This document shows, one piece after another, positions 1-9,299 of a DNA stretch of 64,000 nucleotides. The stretch is from Quillaja saponaria (taxonomy: Eukaryota > Streptophyta > Magnoliopsida > Fabales > Quillajaceae), in NCBI GenBank assembly GCA_029379385.1, contig CM055613.1, positions 16,634,001 to 16,698,000 of the forward strand, in the 5' to 3' direction. Made by a program: the position numbers and the translations under genes. Numbering within the stretch: position 1 is the stretch's first letter; each line of letters begins with the position of its first letter. The notes under the pieces are model-generated. The model did not search any database, was not told the origin of the DNA, and was given only the letters and a program-made list of their open reading frames with translations.

Positions 1-335
1 GTATAAATATCTAGATATTTTGTAAGAGAGTTCTAGATGGCTAATGTGAGCCGTTAGATGTAATCGATATCCACCATTGGTTAAGGAGGTGGAGTAGTAT
101 AAATAGGCATAGGAACTTCATTTGGAAGGCATCCAAGCAATCAAGTAATCCAAGCATTGTAAAGGTATTCGAGTATTCAATAAGGAGTTCCTTTCTTAAA
201 GATTCTCTTATGAACTTTCCTTCTCGATTTCCTTCTCTTGAGTTTGAGTGAAGGTTAGGCTGACTTAGTATTCTAGCACGGGGCTTGAGATGCAAGGTGC
301 TATACGGGAGCGTTGGATTTTTCCAAGACCGTGAT
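1..335 (+). repeat. 5' LTR (3' portion) of the gag-protease element
   Basis: It matches the 3' LTR from about 2369 onward, including a TATA box (TATAAATA at 98-105) and the downstream R/U5-like part. It differs from the 3' LTR by small indels, for example a 16-nt word at 287-301 that is also found inside gag. The U3 part with the heat-shock-like tract is outside the window. Confidence 0.8.
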
Positions 336-415
336 AGTTGAGGAAGTGCAAGGTGAGATGCAAGGTGCTGACTTCCTATGGATGTCTTGACTTCCTTTGA
401 GTCTAGGTTTGCTAA

Positions 416-1434
416 GTGGAGCTTGCAGTTGCTGATGGAAGGGACAGATTTGAAGATATTGACCAACGCATCAAAAACCTTGCAAGTGCCAATGAGGAAG
501 TGCAAGGTGAGATGCAAGGTGCTCTCAATTCTGTGCTTGACTCTTGGAGGATTGCGTTGGATGCTCTTAAGGAGATAGTGTTGGCTAAATTTACTACTAT
601 GAAGGAAGAAATCAAAGAGATCAAGGTGGATTTGTAAGTTGGCTGTGACACAAGGGGTTGTCACAACTCAAGCCACTCCTAAGGTGGATGTTCCGAGACC
701 TAAGAGTTATAATGGGTCAAGGAATGTAAGGGAGTTGGAGAATTTTCTGTGGAGCATGGAGTAATACTTTGAGGCTAGTGATATTAGGGAGGATGCCACC
801 AAGATCCGAACTACTCCCCTCTATCTTGTTGACATTGCAATGCTATGGTGGAGGAGGAGGCATGGTGACATTGGGAAGGGCATTTATGTCATCAACACTT
901 GGGAGGATTTCAAGGCTAGAGATCAAGAAACAATTCTATCCCGAGAATGTTGAGCAAGAAGCTCATGGAAGGTTGCGATGTCTCACACACAAGGGGAGTG
1001 TGCAAGACTATGTGAAGGAGTTCACTGAGATACTCTTGGAGATTCATGATCTACCTGACAAGGAGGCTTTGTTCTCCTTTATGGATGGCCTTTAACCATG
1101 GGCCAGGTTGGAGCTACAAAGGCATGGTGTGCAAGACTTAGCTTCCGCCATAGCCGTTGCTGAATCATTGATCGAGTTTAGGAAGCCCGAGTCAACTAAA
1201 CCAATAGAGAGAGGGAATGAGCACAATGGCAATGGTGGTCATTATAGAGGAGAAAGTTCTAAATCACCAACTCACTCCAAAGGTAAGCTAAACCAATGGA
1301 GTAAGAATGGAGGTGATAAACCAAAAATAGCTTGCTTTCTTTGTGAAAGTCCCTATCAAGTCATGGAGTGTCCACAAAGAGCAAAACTTTCAGCATTATT
1401 GAAAGAAGATGAAAAGCCACAAGTACTGCCCTAG
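416..1434 (+). pseudogene. gag relic (retrotrans_gag type) of the LTR element
   Basis: Three open pieces in different frames (416-637, 769-1095, 1108-1434) together resemble a plant Ty3/gypsy gag. The first is charged and helical. The second carries the segment around VQDYVKEFTEI and ends in LFSFMDGL, typical of retrotrans_gag. The third holds AVAESLIEF and then a cysteine cluster C-x2-C-x8-C near 1341-1371. That cluster is one residue short of a CCHC zinc knuckle and lacks the histidine. Frameshifts and stops separate the pieces, so no full Gag can be made. The capsid role is family knowledge; the decay is seen directly. Confidence 0.7.
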
Positions 1435-1452
1435 AAAACAAAGGTAGGTTAG

Positions 1453-1980
1453 TTGCGACTCTTAAATGCAATCAAGGGAAAAGTCGAGGTGTCGAAGACC
1501 GAGAAGGGATGCATGTTCATCATGACAGAGGTAAGTGGTACTCTGACTAAAGTCTTTTGGATACTGGTGCTTCCCATAATTCTCTTGAAAGTGAACAAAG
1601 CTAGGAAACTTGGAATCAAGTTAAAAGAGGAACAAGGGTGAATCAAGGCTATGAACTCTGAGGCTAGGCCTATTTATGGGGTAGCAAGTGTGAAGCTATG
1701 CCTTGGTGAATGGAATGGTACAGTAAATATGTCCACTGTGCCAATGGATGATTATCCAATTGTGCTTGGCATGAAGTTCATTGATGGTGTCAATGCACTC
1801 ATTAAGCCGCATGCAAACTCCATATGTATCATAGGGGACGGGAATGCATGCATGGTGCCGATGGCTAGAGAAGTTTCCATCAAGAAAAAAATCTTGTCCG
1901 GCATGAAACTCTTGACGAACATCCAAGATAAGAATGCCAAGTTTCAAGAAGAGCTTGTGACGAGGGTGTCGCCTGGTTAG
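1453..1980 (+). pseudogene. retroviral-type aspartic protease relic
   Basis: An active-site-like LDTGASHNSL is encoded near 1557-1590, in a different frame from the neighbouring open pieces. The downstream piece 1651-1980 has the features of a gypsy protease C-terminal half, with DDYPIVLGMKFI like the flap and hydrophobic segment after the active site. The frame breaks inside and a stop closes the region at 1980, ten bases before the 3' LTR, where pol would normally continue. Family function would be Gag-Pol processing; this copy cannot provide it. Confidence 0.65.
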
Positions 1981-1991
1981 GTGGGGGAGAA

Positions 1992-2720
1992 TGTCACATT
2001 CCGTTGACTCATTGCCTACATGGCACCACTTAGGCAACGATTGGGAGGTTGGTGTGGCGCACCTATACAAGTTCGTAGAGCATTCTAGAAGAATCCAGAA
2101 GATTCATGAAGGTTCCAAAACATTCTATAAGGGTTCAGATGGTTCTAGAACATAGAAGTTCCAGAAAGTTCATGAAGACTGAAAAAGGTTCTAGAAAATT
2201 CAAGAAGGTTTTGGAATGATCCATAAGGACATAGAAGACTCTAGAACACTCTAAAAGGTTCTACAAGGTTATAGAACATCCTATAAGATCCTAGAAGGTT
2301 CAAGAATGTGTAGAATACTCTAGAACAATGTACATAATTCTAAGAGGTCTCAATATTTCTAGGAATTGTATAAATATCTAGATATTTTGTAGGAGAGTTC
2401 TAGATGGCTAATGTGAGCCGTTAAATGTAATCGATATCCACTATTGGTTGAGGAGATAGAGTAGTATAAATAAGCATAGGAACTTTATTTGGAAGGCATC
2501 CAAGTAATCAAGCAATCCAAGCATTGTAAGCAAGAAATCATTATAAGGGTATTCGAGTATTCAATAAGGAGTTCCTTTCTTAAAGATTCTCTTGTGTACT
2601 TTCCTTCTCGCTTTCTTTCTCTTGAGTTTGAGTGAAGATTAGGCTGACTTAGCATTCTAACACGGGACTTGAGTGTCTAAGTGCCACAAGGGAGCGTTGG
2701 ATTTTTCCAAGATCTTGACA
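1992..2720 (+). repeat. 3' LTR, 729 bp, TG...CA
   Basis: It starts TGTCACATTC at 1992 and ends TTGACA at 2720. U3 (about 2080-2310) is dense in alternating TTC and GAA triplets. TATAAATA lies at 2465-2472. The 3' boundary is judged from where similarity to the 5' LTR stops and from the TG...CA rule, so it could be off by a few bases. Confidence 0.7.
2083..2306 (+). promoter_or_regulatory. cluster of heat-shock-element-like arrays in LTR U3
   Basis: Alternating TTC/GAA units at exact 5-bp spacing occur in four runs: 2083-2115 (seven units, one with a single mismatch), 2159-2176 (four perfect), 2189-2216 (six units, one mismatch) and 2294-2306 (three perfect). Heat shock factors bind such inverted triplets when three or more are in phase. 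The tract sits 160-380 bp upstream of the LTR TATA box. Function is inferred. The tract could instead be a degenerate short tandem repeat with no regulatory role. Confidence 0.55.
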
Positions 2721-3184
2721 ATGGGCTATGGGTAGCAACTCGACCTAAGCTACTCAACAGGCTTTACGACGCATCTTATAAGTAGCCAAACAGGCCCAAA
2801 AGTAAAAGCACAAACATTATACTGAAGACTTGGTACCCACAATTCAATCTAATGTTTTGACAACTAGATTGGCTCGGTCTATCATTCCAGTTGGACTATC
2901 GCCTGAGTAACAAATCGGACTAAGTTGAACTAAAATTTTTTATTGGTGGTTAGATCAATCAAACCCAAAAGAACCGTCAAGTGCCAGGCTGATCGACTCA
3001 AATTTTTTATTTTTTATTTATCAAAAAAAATATTGTTTATATTAAGTATTAGTGAAATTATATTAAAAATTACAAAAATAATTTAATTTTATATTGATAT
3101 TGTATTTATTATTTTAATGTACAAGTTGAAAACTTGATTATTATAATGCAAAATAAATCAATATATTATGATGTAATTTTCTTT
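2721..3184. other. intergenic AT-rich stretch, no gene seen
   Basis: No coding frame or RNA gene is recognised between the LTR element and the first pararetrovirus copy. The part from 2850 to 3000 is of mixed composition; the rest is simple AT-rich DNA. Confidence 0.5.
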
Positions 3185-3600
3185 TTTAGCTATCATGTAT
3201 GATAATAGGTTAATGATCATATGAAAGCCCTCATATGAGGAATTCAATCTAATTTAGTTACAAGAATAGTTTGGTTTAGAATCAAGCCAAATTATTTTAT
3301 ATCGGTTAATGATCCTAATATTCAGAATTCTTTAAAACTAAGAATTCAAACTAAGAATATAGGAATGATGGAAAACAGTAATGATTTAGCTATAGAATGG
3401 AAATCCATCTATGAATTAACAAATCTAGCCAAAATATCAACTAAAGAAGTTGACAAAAGATTTGTTGAGATATTTGAACCTCGTGAATGTGATTCAAAAA
3501 TTCAGTCACGACTAATAAATTGGAATGATTTAGAAATACCTTCTGATTGGTTGATAAAAGGTTTTACTAAAAATAGGAAGCAAAGAAATGTTTAGCCTAT
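3185..3600 (+). pseudogene. movement protein C-terminal part (30K type), viral copy A
   Basis: The open piece 3365-3595 and the broken frame before it align with minus-strand copy B at about 13330-12950, where the 30K-like core is better kept. Copy A begins in the middle of that core, so the N-terminal half is missing. The piece contains WNDLEIPSDWLIKGF and stops at 3595. In the family this protein moves virus between cells. Confidence 0.6.
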
Positions 3601-4417
3601 AGAGTTTATTGCTTCAAGAAGTAATCTTTACTTTAAGGATAGAAGATCCCTTAGTAATAATCAACCAAGATTAATTCATAATGTAAGTTTTGGCAGCCAA
3701 CGTAAAAGAGAAATTCAAGAAGATGAATTCTCTGAAGACAATAGTATAGGAAATAATCAAAGGATAATAAATCCAAGTGTTAATTTTCCGATACTTCCAG
3801 GTTCAAATAATTCTTCAAGAAATAAAGAATTAAAAACTATAATTGTATCTCAACTTTTAATTAGAGAAAATGAAGACATCATTTTTTCTCATCAAAATAA
3901 AAAGAAATACAATTATGTTTTAGATAATTTTAATTTCTCATGGTATAAACCATACTAATTAGATATTTTAATAGATACATGTGCTACATCAAGTACTTGT
4001 AGAATTAATGCTTTACCTATAGAAAAATGGGTATTAATGAAGCATCATATTTTAGCTAAAGGAATAGATAGCAGAGAAACTGTTATCGAATACAAAGCTA
4101 ATAATATACCAAATTGGTTCGGAAATAAAAAATTTCTTATTCCAAAAATTTTATGTTTTCCTTTGATGCATGGAGACGTGCTACTAGGAAATAATTTTCT
4201 ACAAAAATATTATCCTTTAGAATTAGATAATAATTTCTTAAAATTATCTTTAAATAATTTCAGAGTATTTATGCCTATACTTGTAAAACATAAGTATAGA
4301 TGTGATAAAAGATTCGAACCTTTTAAAAAGAAAGGTGACATTCAAGCTTTAGAAACTTCACATTGGTTATATAGACAGTTAGAATCAAATTTTAGTAAAA
4401 ATTCTCTAAAATTATGA
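3600..4417 (+). pseudogene. viral aspartic protease relic, copy A
   Basis: The frame leads from a polar linker to an active-site-like LIDTCATS at about 3968-3991. The expected DTGA reads DTCA here, so the catalytic motif is damaged by one substitution; copy B keeps DTGA. A stop at 3957 lies just upstream. The open piece 4037-4417 carries the downstream protease body including DVLLGNNFL, like the ILG motif after the flap. The role in the family is processing of viral polyproteins. Confidence 0.7.
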
Positions 4418-4419
4418 GA

Positions 4420-4905
4420 AAAAACCCTAGATATTGTAGTTTAAAGTTATCTGATCCTAATAAAATAATTAGGGTTAAACCAATGGTCTATACTAAACAA
4501 GACATGGACAAATTTGAAATTCAATAAAAGAATTATTAGAAAAAGAATTAATATAATCAACTACTAGTCCTCATTCTAGTCCAGCTTTTATGGTAAGAAA
4601 CCACTCTAAAATAAAAAGAGGAAAAACTATAATGATCATTAATTATAAGAGATTAAATCAAAATCTTGAGTTTGATGGCTATTTTATTCTTAGAAAGAAT
4701 GTCCTTGTTAATCAAACAAGACATGTCAAATACTTTAGTAAATTTGATTGTAAATCAGGTTTTTGACAATTAAAGCTAACTGAAGAGTCAAAGCGATTGG
4801 CTGCTTTCAGTGCTCCATATGGACATTACCAATGGACTGTTATACCATTCGGTCTATGTAATGCTCCATAAATTTTTCAAATATAGATAGATAATATCTT
4901 TAAAA
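4420..4905 (+). pseudogene. viral reverse transcriptase relic, copy A, truncated
   Basis: RT motifs are visible with stops between them: INYKRLNQN at about 4640, KFDCKSGF at about 4741-4764 followed by a stop where W is expected, and GHYQWTVIPFGLCNAP at about 4823-4870, then another stop. The frame ends near 4905, before the YxDD catalytic box, where the sequence jumps to RNase H. Nothing here could be enzymatically active. Confidence 0.85.
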
Positions 4906-4924
4906 CTAACTGAAGAGTCAAAGC

Positions 4925-5190
4925 CATTGCCCAATGAAATTAATTATATTATTTATGAAAAAGAACTCTTAGCCATAAAAAATAGTTTAAAGAAATTTCA
5001 TATATTTCTTGCACCAGAAAAATTTCTCATTCGTATTTGATAATCAATCAGTAAATTTTTTTCTTAAATCAAGAAAAAGAGAGAAAAATCCAATAAGGAT
5101 AAGATGGTATAATTATATTTGTCAATATTCTTTTAATATAGAATATATTAGAAGTAACAAAAAAAATTTACAGATTTTTTAAGCAGAAAT
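4925..5190 (+). pseudogene. viral RNase H relic, copy A
   Basis: The segment reads YEKELLAIKNSLKKFHIFL near 4954-5010, the conserved RNase H part that follows RT in caulimovirids and gypsy elements, then RKREKNPIRIRWYNYI near 5072-5120. It joins the truncated RT directly, so the end of RT, the connection and the start of RNase H are deleted. Confidence 0.8.
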
Positions 5191-6663
5191 GAGCCAGAAA
5201 AAGGATAAAAGTGAAGAACCTTTAGTCGAATCTACAGGCAAATGGACAACTGTCAAGCCAAAAGTAAGTGTTAATCCTAAACAAGGACAATCTTCTAACA
5301 TTTTCAGAAATTCTAAACAAAGACAGTCCAACCCTAATATCTTACAAAATCCTTTTCATGGAACTATGCAACCAGTATATTCCACAAAATATGTATAGTA
5401 GACCACTATACTATTATTCACCTTACCCTATGGCCTACAATTCTCAGTATGTTCAAAATACTTTGAGTCAGCCTATGTCCTATGCACAAATAGTGCAAAA
5501 GACAGAAAAGTTAATTGCTGATGAAAAGAAAGAAAAAGCTAAACTAGTTTAAGATCTCTTTAATGCAGAATTATCAGAAAATATATATGATCTTATGAAT
5601 GGAGTATAAAAATCTCATATTCTTGAAAAGAAATCAGTTTACAAAAAATATATGGAAAAACTAGCTGAAAAATTGGTTAGCCAAGACAATATCTTCAAAA
5701 ATTTTAAAATCCTAACTAAAAAAGTGCTTAAAGGAGTAAATTGGGATAAATAAATTAATTTTTCCCAAATCAACATAATACTTGAACTTTCAGAATTATT
5801 GGGCAGTCAGCAAGACTATGACCCAATTTTTCAAAAGACAAAAGAATCAGACTCTATGAAAAAGCTAAGATAATTCTCCCAATAAAATTATCTTCCAGAA
5901 TTATCAATAGTATAGACAATGCGCATCACTTCAAATTAATGAAAAAAGTAGAACAATTTTTCTTTAATATTTATATTCTTTCAGATTATTGGGATATAAT
6001 CAATATTCCAAAATTAACATTCTATTCTTCTTATAAAAATCTTGACATAGAAAGTGCTGAAATGAGATTCGTTGAAACCATTATCCTAGAACATGATAAA
6101 TTCGATAAAATTTTAGGGTTAAGTTCTTTTCTCAAAACCATGATTCTATATACCGTCATGGAAAATAAGTCAAGCACCATGTATATCCTTAATATTGCAA
6201 GTATGATGTGATATTTTCAAAGAGAAAAATTATATTAACCCTTATCTGCACTTTAAGTAAAATTGTAGATCCTAATTTTGATCTTTCCAATAAAAACTGA
6301 AATTCTGAAAGCCAGACAAGTTATCACAGAAGATCAATATTATGTTAAAAGTCTTCGACAGCTAGTCAGAAGACTAATATCATTGAAAATGAATATTTAT
6401 TCATTATATCATATGGGAAAAGAATCTTTGCTACAATGTTTCCAGTACAATATAAAAGATCCAAGGAACAAATAGATCGTTGTGATCAAATAATCAGAAA
6501 AATAAAACTCTTCAAGATAGAAGGCCTTGAAGATCTTATTACTGATGTTGAAATGGAGCAAGAACTAATTGACAGAGTAAACAGCAATGATAGCAGAAGT
6601 GATGGTGCCAACACATTTGACAGTGTTGCAGAACACAACATTGAAAATATGATAGAACAATAA
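5189..6663 (+). pseudogene. ORF downstream of RNase H, transactivator-like, copy A
   Basis: Open pieces 5189-5398, 5268-5552, 5939-6211, 6278-6475 and 6436-6663 belong to one broken ORF that also exists in copy B (10784-9300, -). Its start overlaps the RNase H end. It has a Lys/Gln/Asn-rich N-terminus, a Tyr/Pro-rich stretch, a central helical part and an acidic C-terminus. I recognise no domain in it. Its place after RNase H matches the translational transactivator (ORF VI type) in caulimovirids with similar gene order, so that identity rests on position. Several stops and shifts interrupt it. Confidence 0.5.
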
Positions 6664-6686
6664 CAGAGACAGCTTCACCACCAAAA

Positions 6687-6825
6687 GATGACAAGTCATT
6701 ATCTGAAAAAGACAAACAAAAAAAGACAAAAAAGATGATGAGTCATTTTCTGATAAAGACAGAAAGTTGACAAGTCATTATCTGAATAAGACAGACAGAT
6801 GACAAGTCACTATCAAAAAGAGACA
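6687..6825 (+). repeat. four imperfect ~28-bp repeats upstream of viral TATA, copy A
   Basis: Units start near 6687, 6734, 6766 and 6798 and share a core like GATGACAAGTCATTATCTGA. The same four-unit block occurs in copy B. The palindromic TGACAAGTCA resembles bZIP-type sites, which suggests an enhancer, but it also overlaps the possible C-terminal tail of the ORF. Confidence 0.55.
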
Positions 6826-6938
6826 TCCTAACTAAAGAAAGATAAACCATATCTACCTTTAAAAAAAGAAATATTCTTTACAGCTAATAAAGGAGATTTT
6901 TTGTTATCTCTTGTAATAATAAAGTTGTAAAAAATTTC

Positions 6939-6946
6939 TATAAATA
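6939..6946 (+). promoter_or_regulatory. viral genomic-RNA TATA box, copy A
   Basis: TATAAATA lies in the large intergenic region, about 115 bp upstream of the primer-binding site, where caulimovirids start their pregenomic RNA. It is conserved in copy B. The reading direction is + and goes through the coat protein relic. Confidence 0.65.
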
Positions 6947-7059
6947 AGGGAGATGTTTAAGCATTTAAGATCATCTTCCAACAACCTATCGTACTCACTA
7001 TCTTGTATACACATTTCTCATAATCTCTCTTGTCTAACTTCCGCCTTTGTTACTATTAA

Positions 7060-7072
7060 TGGTTTCAGAACC
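7060..7072 (+). other. tRNA-Met primer-binding site, viral copy A
   Basis: TGGTTTCAGAACC differs by two bases from the plant initiator tRNA-Met complement TGGTATCAGAGCC. It lies in the leader between the TATA box and the first viral ORF, as in all caulimovirids. Confidence 0.75.
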
Positions 7073-7348
7073 TATAAGAAACAAAACTGATATCTTGTAC
7101 TTGTAGTTTGTACCAGTAACGAATAATTTTTTGTAATAATATTTAAAGTTATTCTTTGTAAGTTTTATTTTTTTCATTTTCTATTACTACTATCTGTTCT
7201 TCATTTCAGATTGTTTAAAATCCTATATGCTTAGGGTTTAGTAACTTCTGGTAAGGTTATTGTTAGTCGTAGACAGACTGTGGTGAACCAGTTTTAAGAA
7301 GTTAAAAGATAAGTCCCAAGAGGTATTAGGATCCATAATCAATTCAGA

Positions 7349-7690
7349 ATGAAACATGTTAGGTATATCTTAGGAGATGATCAAAAAGAAAAACTTTATG
7401 ATCATAATCTTCACATAGATATTGCAGAAGAAAAATCTATTAACAGTATAAGTAGAGTCCTAAACTCTCTAGTAGACTTATCTCTTTTTAATTTTGAAAA
7501 AATTAATAAAAAACAAGAAAAAATATTAGACAGTCTTAAAGACTTTCATGTTCAGGAAGATCATGAAATTCATAGGTTATATTATGGAATTGATATATAT
7601 ACTCTAAAAGAACAAGTAATATCTAACAAAAATCTCTAAACAAGAATTTGAATCTATAAAAGAAATTATTAAATATTAGAAGAGTCGTTA
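7349..7690 (+). pseudogene. viral N-terminal ORF, copy A (coiled-coil-like)
   Basis: The first ATG-opened frame after the primer site gives 96 residues rich in Lys, Glu, Ile and Leu with heptad-like spacing (FEKINKKQEKILDSLKDFH). The frame then breaks and continues weakly to about 7690. The same protein is present in copy B (15384 downward). The function is not recognisable. A virion-associated or coat N-terminal role is possible from position only. Confidence 0.5.
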
Positions 7691-7739
7691 TATCAAAAAA
7701 CCTGATATAACATAAATAAATAAATAAATAAAAATAATA

Positions 7740-8935
7740 CAAGATTTATTTGTTCATAATAAACAATTAATGAAGCAAAATAATTACGAAATATTATTAA
7801 ATATTTCTGATGATGAAAGTGATTCTAATCCAGAATCCTTTATATCTGAAACTATAATCATAATTAGTGATGAAAGTTCAGATTACTCTGAAGATAAAAA
7901 AATATTTCAGAAAAATATGAACAAAAGGGAAAAAGAAAAATAGAAAAACTAGATCTTTTAAATCTTGATCTCGAAATTAAACGAACATAATGTTGTAATA
8001 AATGGAACATATCTAGGTCTAACAAATGTCTTAATAAAAGACTATGATGAAAAATTATAGATGAATAGGCACAATCATTGTCTATAGTCATAACAAATTA
8101 TAAAAATACTTGGTCTAAAGAAAATTTTTAGACTTCATAGCAGGAACATTGCATATCCCAAAAAAAAAAGATTGCTTGAAAACTTCAACTCCTTTGATAA
8201 AATATTACAAGAATTTGTTAATATTATAAAGAAAAAATTTGGTGGTTATATGGATCCATAAAATACAAAGTCAGAAGTAAACTATACTTTTACAACAATA
8301 AAATTATGTGATATCAGAGAATTAGAAAAATTCTCTAAACAATTTCAAAAATATTATCATAAATTATATGCTATTGAGTCAGAATTTTAGCTTAATCAGT
8401 ATTTTCAGAAGTTATCATCTCCATGAGATAAATTATGTAATAACACATATAAGTCCTTCTTAGAAAAAATTAATGGAGAAGATGCCTTAGGAAATAGAAT
8501 TATGTATGCAATTAGACAAGTTCTAGATCATTGTCTAACAGTGAAAACGACTAAACAAGTCAAAAAACAAGTAGGAGACAGATATTGCACCAAGCTTCTC
8601 AAAGAAGATTGAAAATTTGAATGTAATAAATCAAAACCAAAAAGGTTTACATGGAAAAAATAGAAGAAAAGATATGCAAAAAAGTTCAAATCACATAAAA
8701 AATATGTAAGAAGAAAACAGTAACCATGGAAACCTAGAAAGGGTTGTAAGTATTATATCTATAATTAAGAAGGTTATTATGCTCCAAAATATCCTAAAAA
8801 AGTAAAAATTCAAAAGAAAATAATAAAAATGTTAGAAGAAAATAAACTAGAAATTTGTTACGGAGAAAAAATCTCTGATAACGAATCTATTTTATATGAA
8901 ATATCAAGTGAGGAAAAAAATTCAAATAGTGAGTA
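7740..8935 (+). pseudogene. viral coat protein relic with degenerate zinc knuckle, copy A
   Basis: A frame with several stops starts with an acidic serine-rich part (ISDDESDSNPESF near 7800), passes through a helical core and ends in a basic stretch plus a knuckle near 8744-8795. There the expected Cys/His ligands have mostly become Tyr (CKYYIYN...GYYAPKYP), and the acidic tail follows. The acidic-core-basic-knuckle layout is typical of caulimovirid capsid proteins. Copy A leaves viral sequence near 8925-8935. Confidence 0.7.
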
Positions 8936-9030
8936 GGATTTTTACAAGAGAGATTATGGGAAAGGTGTATACAAGATGATGAGTAGGATAGGTAGTTGGA
9001 AGATGATATTAAATGCTTAAACATCTCCTC

Positions 9031-9038
9031 TATTTATA
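9031..9038 (-). promoter_or_regulatory. viral genomic-RNA TATA box, copy B
   Basis: TATAAATA on the minus strand sits in the same context as 6939-6946 in copy A. It reads leftward into the antisense of copy A, so the two viral promoters face each other. Confidence 0.65.
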
Positions 9039-9159
9039 AAAAAAATTTACAACTTTATTATTACAAAAGATAAGAAGGAATCTCCTTTATTAGCTGTAAA
9101 GAATATTTCTTCTTCTAAAAGTAGATAAGGTTTATCTTTCTTTAGCTGGGATGTCTCCT

Positions 9160-9290
9160 TCTGATAGTGACTTGCCATCTGTCTGTCTTCTTCAAATAAT
9201 GACTTGTCAATTTTCTGTATTTATCAGAGAATGACTAATCATCTTTTTTGTTTTTTTAAGATAATGATTTGTCATCTTTCGGTGGTGGAG
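9160..9290 (-). repeat. four imperfect ~28-bp repeats upstream of viral TATA, copy B
   Basis: The reverse complement shows four GATGACAAATCATTATCT-like units in the same order and spacing as 6687-6825 in copy A, so the array existed in the virus before integration. Confidence 0.55.
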
Positions 9291-9299
9291 CTGTCTCTA

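Larger units (their letters stand above)
1..2720 (+). mobile_element. Ty3/gypsy-type LTR retrotransposon, gag-protease only, 5' LTR cut by window edge
   Basis: Positions 1 to about 335 match about 2369-2720, so these are the two LTRs; the 5' one is cut by the window start. Between them lie gag and protease remains only. The 3' LTR opens with TG at 1992, right after a purine-rich GGTGGGGGAGA tract that fits a polypurine tract. No reverse transcriptase, RNase H or integrase frame exists in the roughly 1.65-kb interior, so the element is non-autonomous or internally deleted. I assign Ty3/gypsy from the gag type; the lack of pol keeps this provisional. No clear tRNA primer site follows the 5' LTR. 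Confidence 0.8.
3185..8935 (+). mobile_element. endogenous pararetrovirus copy A (caulimovirid), permuted and degenerate
   Basis: Order on the + strand: movement-protein remnant, protease, reverse transcriptase, RNase H, transactivator-like ORF, intergenic promoter, Met-tRNA primer site, N-terminal ORF, coat protein. Read as a circle, this starts inside the movement protein and returns to just before it. It is therefore a circularly permuted genome unit, not an LTR element; no LTRs flank it. The coat-then-movement-protein order with a separate ORF after RNase H resembles the solendovirus/cavemovirus layout (family knowledge; genus not certain). Many stops and frameshifts and a deletion at 4905 make it inactive. 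Confidence 0.85.

Noticed and set aside
41..664. 207-codon open frame on the minus strand
   Set aside because: It runs antisense through the LTR and gag of the first element, has no domain, and the plus strand explains the sequence.
1696..2070. 124-codon minus-strand frame
   Set aside because: Antisense of the protease relic and LTR start; no recognisable protein.
6687..6825. Regular repeats that might suggest a CRISPR-like array
   Set aside because: Units are imperfect, spacers are a few bases long, and the setting is a viral promoter in plant DNA.
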